A stretch of DNA of 64,000 nucleotides, from positions 162,805 to 226,804 of the forward strand of contig MU619276.1 of assembly GCA_025201805.1 (NCBI GenBank), read 5' to 3'. The first letter of the stretch is position 1, and each line of letters starts with the position of its first letter. Below are positions 58,951 to 64,000 of the stretch, in pieces. The stretch comes from Parasitella parasitica (taxonomy: Eukaryota > Mucoromycota > Mucoromycetes > Mucorales > Mucoraceae). The notes below the pieces were generated by a model. That model had not been told where the DNA came from and searched no databases. It saw only the letters and a program-made list of their open reading frames with translations. Made by a program: the position numbers and the translations under genes.

Positions 58951-61533
58951 ATGTCTCGCCCAGCAACAATTTTACCTCAAGCTGAAATTGATCGTTTAAC
59001 AGCGCATGAAGACCATGTCGAGCAGTTGATCCGTGATCATATCCCCCATTTCCTGAAAATGTACCAAAAAAAAAGAAGATATGGCAAGAAGAGGCAAAGC
59101 TTGGATGACGAAGACACTCAAGGCAGCGCCATCAGCCAAAACTTTTTCCAAGGTTGCGGCCGTATCACAGAGTCTATGATTGCTGAATATGAAGCCAGCA
59201 TTAGCAACTTGGCATACAGAGAAATCCAAAAAGCTCGTGGCATCAATACTTCTTTAGCCTATTGCAATAAGCAGGTAGAGTTCCTTTTGTTCTGTGAAAA
59301 AGTCTACGCTGTTCATCCACTTGTCTCTCGTTTCCAAGTTACCGGTGGAAAGCTGCTTGCATTTCTTTTGGAATCGGTAAATATGAATAATACTGTATGT
59401 GTATTCACGCAGCTAATGATGTTTTGTGCTGTTTAAAGGTGGTAGAACGTAAAATTCGTAAAGCTGGAAAAACCTATTTCGACGAATCAAACAAAGAAAC
59501 AGCAGTGAATACGGAGACCTTGGAGAATGCGATTTCTTCCACAAACAAAAAGCTCTCCCACAGCACTTGCAATGTATACGTCTCTGCAATTGTCGACTTA
59601 TGGAACTATCAACGACTTTTGGGCAGCAATACCCATGAATCTCCCAGAACGAAAACAGTTTCTCAGATTCTTAAATGGGTTCGACAACGACAATCAAAGG
59701 AAAACAGAGACAATTATGTGGACCGCGCAGCTAACTCTCCATCGAATGGCTACTCGACCAACATGGAGGTTGCGTTGATAGCTCGATGCATGTACAATAG
59801 TCCTCAGCAAAACTACAAGTTTGGGTTTAGAAATGCAACTTCATTTCTGCTGCAACATTTCTTGCTGCTTCGCGGAGAATCCGTAAAGAACCTGGAGTTC
59901 TCGGATCTGCAATACATGGAGCTTCACAAGGTAGGAGCTGTGGGTACATACCCTTCTATTGTCGTTATCTTCAATCAGGGCAAGCGCAACAAGGATGGCA
60001 AGACCGAGTCTGGCGCTTGTATGCGGAATAAGATGGTCGAGATCTGTCCTTTCATGGCCCTCAGTTTCCACTTTTTCTGGAGATGGCATCACGAAAAAGA
60101 AGACTTTCCAAACATGGATAGCAACAAAGACTGGTTCAAGATGAAGGTAATCCACGGCGCAAGGCTCCAGTCGTCAGCGACTGTCAAAGGTAATGTTACA
60201 GTGCACTGTATAGGTAGAGTTCGCAATTATCAACATTGATTTTCTGCAGGTGACATTGATGCTGCTGAAGATGTTGAATATGACTCTTCTAGCGACGAAC
60301 GCAACTACCAAGAAGAATGTAGCCACTGGGAAACACCAATCTCAAGTGCCACTCAAGCTAGGTTCATGAGAGAGGCTTTTGACCGTGCTGGTGTCTTTAC
60401 TGCAGGAAAAGCTACGCACGCTCCTCGTATTTGTGCCACGCAAATGGCTGATCTCTTTGGTATTCCTGCAGCGCAAATCCAGAGAATGGGCAAGTGGGGC
60501 ACTGATGTCATGACAAAGTCATATCTAAACACAATACCTCGCCAGTTCATGAGAGCCATTGCCGGGTTTGACAACGATGCCGCCTATCATATTCCAAGGG
60601 CTATTGAGGAGCCCTGCCAAGAGCTGAGGGACTTGGTCTTCCCAATGGCTGACTACTGGTCTGAGCGGGTCTCGACCGGTTCAGTCAAACAAAGCTCTGG
60701 CTCGGCAGTAAAATTCCTAATGCTCATAAAATGCTTCAAGACAACCTTTTTGCAAGATGCGGCTGCTATGATGAACCTGATACCCGACCATCCAATCTGG
60801 AGGCACGAGATCTTCAAGACACAACTGTTTGCTGATTTCAAAAAGTAAGTTTTCATGATAGTTGCTTTCCGAGATCATGCATTTAAAATGCTTCTCTCCC
60901 TACAGAAAAGTGGATGCTCATTTAGATGCTGATAAAGAGCCGGACTCTTTGAACATCAATGGGATTGCCCCCGAGATTCAGCGGCAGCTTGAAGGAATCA
61001 AAAGGCTGATCAATGCTGCAATGACCGAAATCAGTGAGCAGCAGAAAGCTGCACATAATGAAGCTCTGCTATTCCAGGAACGCATTCTGGATATCGTCAA
61101 TGGCAACAACGTACCAATCCCCAGCTCACGTTTATCACCTTGTGTTATCCCATCTGCAACTGTGCCCGACCATCTTCAGTACACTGCTGGCGGTGTACCT
61201 ATTTACACGATGGCTCGTGAAATAACCACAGTCAAAGACCTCTGGAAGGAATGGAAAGAAGGATGGAATGGATATTGGCCAGTCGAAGAGTTGGAAAAAA
61301 AATGGGGCAGCAGTTGGAGGGGAAAAGACAGAAAATGGTTCAATATCAGAAAGCATATAATTGATGCAGTAGATGACCTGCATAAAAACCATCACATGTC
61401 AACAGAAGAAGCCATCAATACATTGCAAGCAGAAATAAGCTGCAATAAATGGTCTTTGGACAAAGTTGGAAAGCTTCTCCAAAGTAAAAAATATAGCTAT
61501 TGCGATAGTTTGAAAAGAAGAAGATTAGAGTAA
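58951..61533 (+). mobile_element. Crypton-type tyrosine recombinase with GCR1_C domain, 799 aa
   Basis: DNA-cutting tyrosine recombinase of a fungal Crypton transposon. Exons 58951-59376, 59439-60189, 60250-60844, 60906-61533; all frames join and no internal stop is present. The region about 260-490 resembles the Ndc10 domain-II/Crypton recombinase fold (LQHFLLLRGESVKNLEFSDL, KMVEICPFMALSFHFFW). Putative catalytic set: Arg287 (LLRGE), Lys324 or 328 (KRNKDGK), His449 and Arg452 (HAPR), Trp475 (GKWG), nucleophile Tyr484 (KSYLNTIP). The HxxR, W and Y spacing (Trp to Tyr 9 residues) matches Cre-type recombinases. Residues about 695-770 form a GCR1_C DNA-binding domain (TVKDLWKEWKEGWNG, LEKKWGSSWRGKDRKWFNIR). 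Cryptons lack terminal inverted repeats, so element ends are undefined. Domesticated host use is possible. Confidence 0.85.
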
Positions 61534-61640
61534 AAAAAAAATTTTTTTTTAAAAATACAAATACATTATGCGATATCTCTTAAAAACTAAAGCCATATAT
61601 CGATATTATAAGTAGTTCAGATGTTGCACCTCTCTCAAGT
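61534..61640. terminator. A/T palindrome after Crypton gene
   Basis: Immediately after the stop, an A-run is followed by a T-run and another A-run (61533-61555), able to form a hairpin and to act as a poly(A)/termination region. Confidence 0.35.
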
Positions 61641-63480
61641 CGATTGCTTTTTGAGCAAAGCTACTGGACTCTTTTTGAACAGATACTCCACATCATTCTA
61701 CCGTCATTGACATATTCCAAGGCCTTGATTTTTACTGTTCATCTGGCTATCGTCTAAACACAACGCACAGTTTCTCAAGGGCAACAAAAATGCGTGGCAT
61801 TCTACCCCACCTATTTTATTAAACTGAACATTGAACATTGGATCTCTCAATTGTCGAGATCTAATCGACACGGCTCCGTATTTTGCTCGTCGTCAATTTA
61901 TTCGATATTTGAAGGGCTCGTTCTCTTGGTTTGTTCGCATTTGAAGAAACACATGGCTCTTTATCCTTATGATAACACATAATTCTGACGCAACTGAAAT
62001 GTTTTATATCATAACGATCGTGTACTTTGCTGCCTCCCAATCTGAACCATATGCCGTTTTTCTACCGTGCTCACAGGCTATAGCTTTGTATTTTTTTGAT
62101 CTTGTTTACGCTCAATTATTTTGGTTGATTTTAATTACACCTACCCAAATGCATTAACGTCTCGAAATCATCAGATTTCTCTGTCTTGGCCAAAGTACAT
62201 AGATAATTACCTTCCCAACGGCTTTACGCCATTCCTTAGTACCTTTCAACGTGGAGTTTTTCAATCCTAGATCAATCACATTCTGCTATCAAATGGTTTG
62301 GCCTCTTCAGTCGCCTTTAATCATTACATTGATCGAAATATTTCCAGACTTATTCATCCGCATTTTCAGCGCTCGAATGATCGAAAAAAGTCTTAATCCT
62401 CGTCCATGTGTTTTATACGGGCGTTGTTCGTTGTTGCTTTATAATAGATAATAGTATACTGGCGAAGCTCGTCATGGAACACGCCAAAGGCACTCATTCA
62501 TCCAGTATCGACTTGCTTTTGGGCCTATGTTCGTACCCATCCTAGTTGCCTCCGAGCTGTGCTCTCGCATTTTGGATAGCCTGTTGCCTTGGTCCGCTGC
62601 ATCTCTCGCCTCTTCTTCGATACTCACATAATCATTAATGTGAAAAGTTTCTTGTTTCCTCGTTTTGCACATCGTGGAGGCCTCAAGCAAGGTAATCCCA
62701 TCAGCCCGATTTTGTTCAACTTGTCTTCCACACAACTTTTGCGACGAATCCTGCAGGCTTGGCCTAGTTAATACCTGGCGTTTCCTTTTTCATCAACTTG
62801 CGCGTCTTTCCACAAAATTTTCGGTTCATACCAATCCCTCAAGGAAGTTCCTGTAACTAGTTAAACGGGATGTGACTCAGCTCTTTCTCTTTGTTTGTGC
62901 CTTCATCCACTCTTACCTTCCTTCTTTTAGTTGATTTTCTTCTCCCTGAAAGTTGCGAATTATACTGTTGTCAATATAATACCTTTCATTTAGGTCTATC
63001 AATATATGGTTCTCAAGGTTCTGCCCCACTCTATACAGGTCTTTTATAGCCGATCTTGTCTCTTTCCACGCCAATATGCAGGACTTTTGCCTTGATTTCT
63101 GGTTACTACCAATCTCTCATTTTTTGCCGCAATATTTAGTATCACTTTCTCGATCACAAAAGTCCTCAAAATTCGCTTCTACATCGCTTTGTCGCTAATT
63201 TCTTTTCATCTTCCTCTTGTACCGTCATCTCTCATTCCAATGATACTTTGGATAATTTACTTTTCATGTCCTACAAAATTATTAGTTTGGCAAAAAAATT
63301 CAACGACGCCACCTACATCCATTTCTTTGACCTCTTTGGATCTTCATCTACTTGTCAACACTGTTCGCTTTCGCACTGATTTTCTTTGCTCAGCGCTCCT
63401 TGTGATTGCGGCCGTTTTAAAATCCAATTAAAAATTTCACTAGTCTCTCTTCTCTATCTTTTCGCTCGTGGAATCAAAAC
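61640..63480 (+). pseudogene. Decayed LINE reverse transcriptase
   Basis: In shifting plus-strand frames: LVMEHAKGTHSSSIDLLL at about 62471-62524, then MVRCISRLFFDTHIII and FAHRGGLKQGNPISPILFNL at about 62589-62735. The last is the RT motif QGxPxSPxLFN. LRRILQAWPS follows. Many stops and frameshifts separate these pieces, and the LDxxKAYD catalytic region is ruined (LLLGLCSYPS at the expected place). The outer limits are approximate; flanking pyrimidine-rich sequence probably belongs to the same copy. Confidence 0.7.
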
Positions 63481-63595
63481 ATGCCAAATATAAATAAAAG
63501 TCTTTCATCACAGCTGGTATTCCTCATTGGCCACTTGTTTTCTTTGCGGTAAATTAGTACTATTTCTAAAGATCTCTATTTGCATCTTACCTACT

Positions 63596-64000
63596 CAGAG
63601 CATCTCCAACGGAGGCGCTAATTTCCCAAAATTTCCCAAAATACCTCCAAATAAATAAAAACGTTCTCCAACGGACCAGGTAAACAGGGTGCCATATTTA
63701 GCAAAAGCTAAAATAAGATTGCCAGGAAGCCAAATTTGGCCGTTATTTTGAAAAAGCTATATTGAAATTTGTGTTGGTGATTACCCTCGAGGTGTTCCAA
63801 GATGATTCCCTAACTGCGAACCAAGGCCGGTGGGTAGCTACCATTATCTTTCTGGTATTATTGAGGCCCTTCTTAACCATATCAAATATATATAACCGAA
63901 TTAACCAAATTACATTATTTTAACCGAATATCAAATCATATAATAGGGGTATTCAAATAGCAAAAAAAAATTAAATAAAAAAAAAATAACTAAAATGTTT
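63596..64000. other. Possible transposon terminus at window edge
   Basis: Contains AGCATCTCCAACGGA (63599) and a second partial copy TTCTCCAACGGACC (63663), with short tandem TTTCCCAAAA units between. Such CTCCAACGG termini resemble those reported for plant DNA elements. The rest is AT-rich with no frame, and the sequence ends before the element can be defined. Confidence 0.3.

Overview
The window is nuclear DNA of a filamentous fungus, most likely an early-diverging mucoromycete of the Mucorales type. Support: many short GT-AG introns (mostly 46-94 nt), AT-rich homopolymer-rich intergenic DNA, fungal families (bZIP of the Yap type, Zn2Cys6 factor, KIN1 kinase with KA1 tail), an HSPA12-type Hsp70, two SLC35C (GDP-fucose-transporter-like) genes, and an intron-containing Crypton tyrosine recombinase. 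No species is claimed. Gene models were spliced by hand from frame, splice sites and family conservation. Assembly gaps (N) at 7635-7654, 30018-30027 and 45632-46046 all sit in homopolymer tracts.

Layout. 1-18.9 kb is gene-dense: a DHX34-like DEAH helicase running off the left edge, ribosomal protein uL16 (RPL10), an unknown coiled-coil protein, a bZIP factor with a small Tc1/mariner-like MITE at its 3' side, galactokinase, antiquitin (ALDH7A1-like), an unknown small spliced gene, a 74-aa RPEL-repeat protein, an SLC35C1-like transporter, and a large kelch ectodomain/membrane protein. 19.2-23.3 kb is a transposon graveyard: a 5'-truncated LINE with target-site duplication, a Tc1/mariner fragment, a frameshifted Tnp2/Plavaka-like transposase, two LTR-like sequences and AT-rich DNA.

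23.3-43.3 kb is again gene-dense: BAHD acyltransferase, RRP15, LINE scrap, SLC35C2-like transporter (with a 7-nt microexon), C2H2 protein, RBM5/10-like C2H2 + G-patch protein, HSPA12-like chaperone, KIN1 kinase, PCID2/Thp1, a divergent histone H4-H3 pair (the H4 start codon is split by an intron) and a Zn2Cys6 factor. 43.3-46.1 kb has no recognised gene and includes the largest gap. 46.1-56.5 kb holds a cystinosin-like vacuolar/lysosomal transporter (5' end lost in the gap), RIB3 and FMN1 (two steps of flavin synthesis, tail to tail), two unknown coiled-coil or Q-rich proteins and ATP synthase beta. 56.5-64 kb is repeat-rich: TIR-like repeats, an apparently intact Crypton (tyrosine recombinase plus GCR1_C DNA-binding domain), a decayed LINE reverse transcriptase, and a possible transposon terminus at the right edge.

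Themes: housekeeping genes dominate (translation, splicing/RNA export, chromatin, mitochondria, flavin and galactose metabolism, cell-wall sugar transport). The strongest candidate for a new system is the Crypton at 58951-61533, which keeps the full tyrosine-recombinase residue set with canonical spacing.
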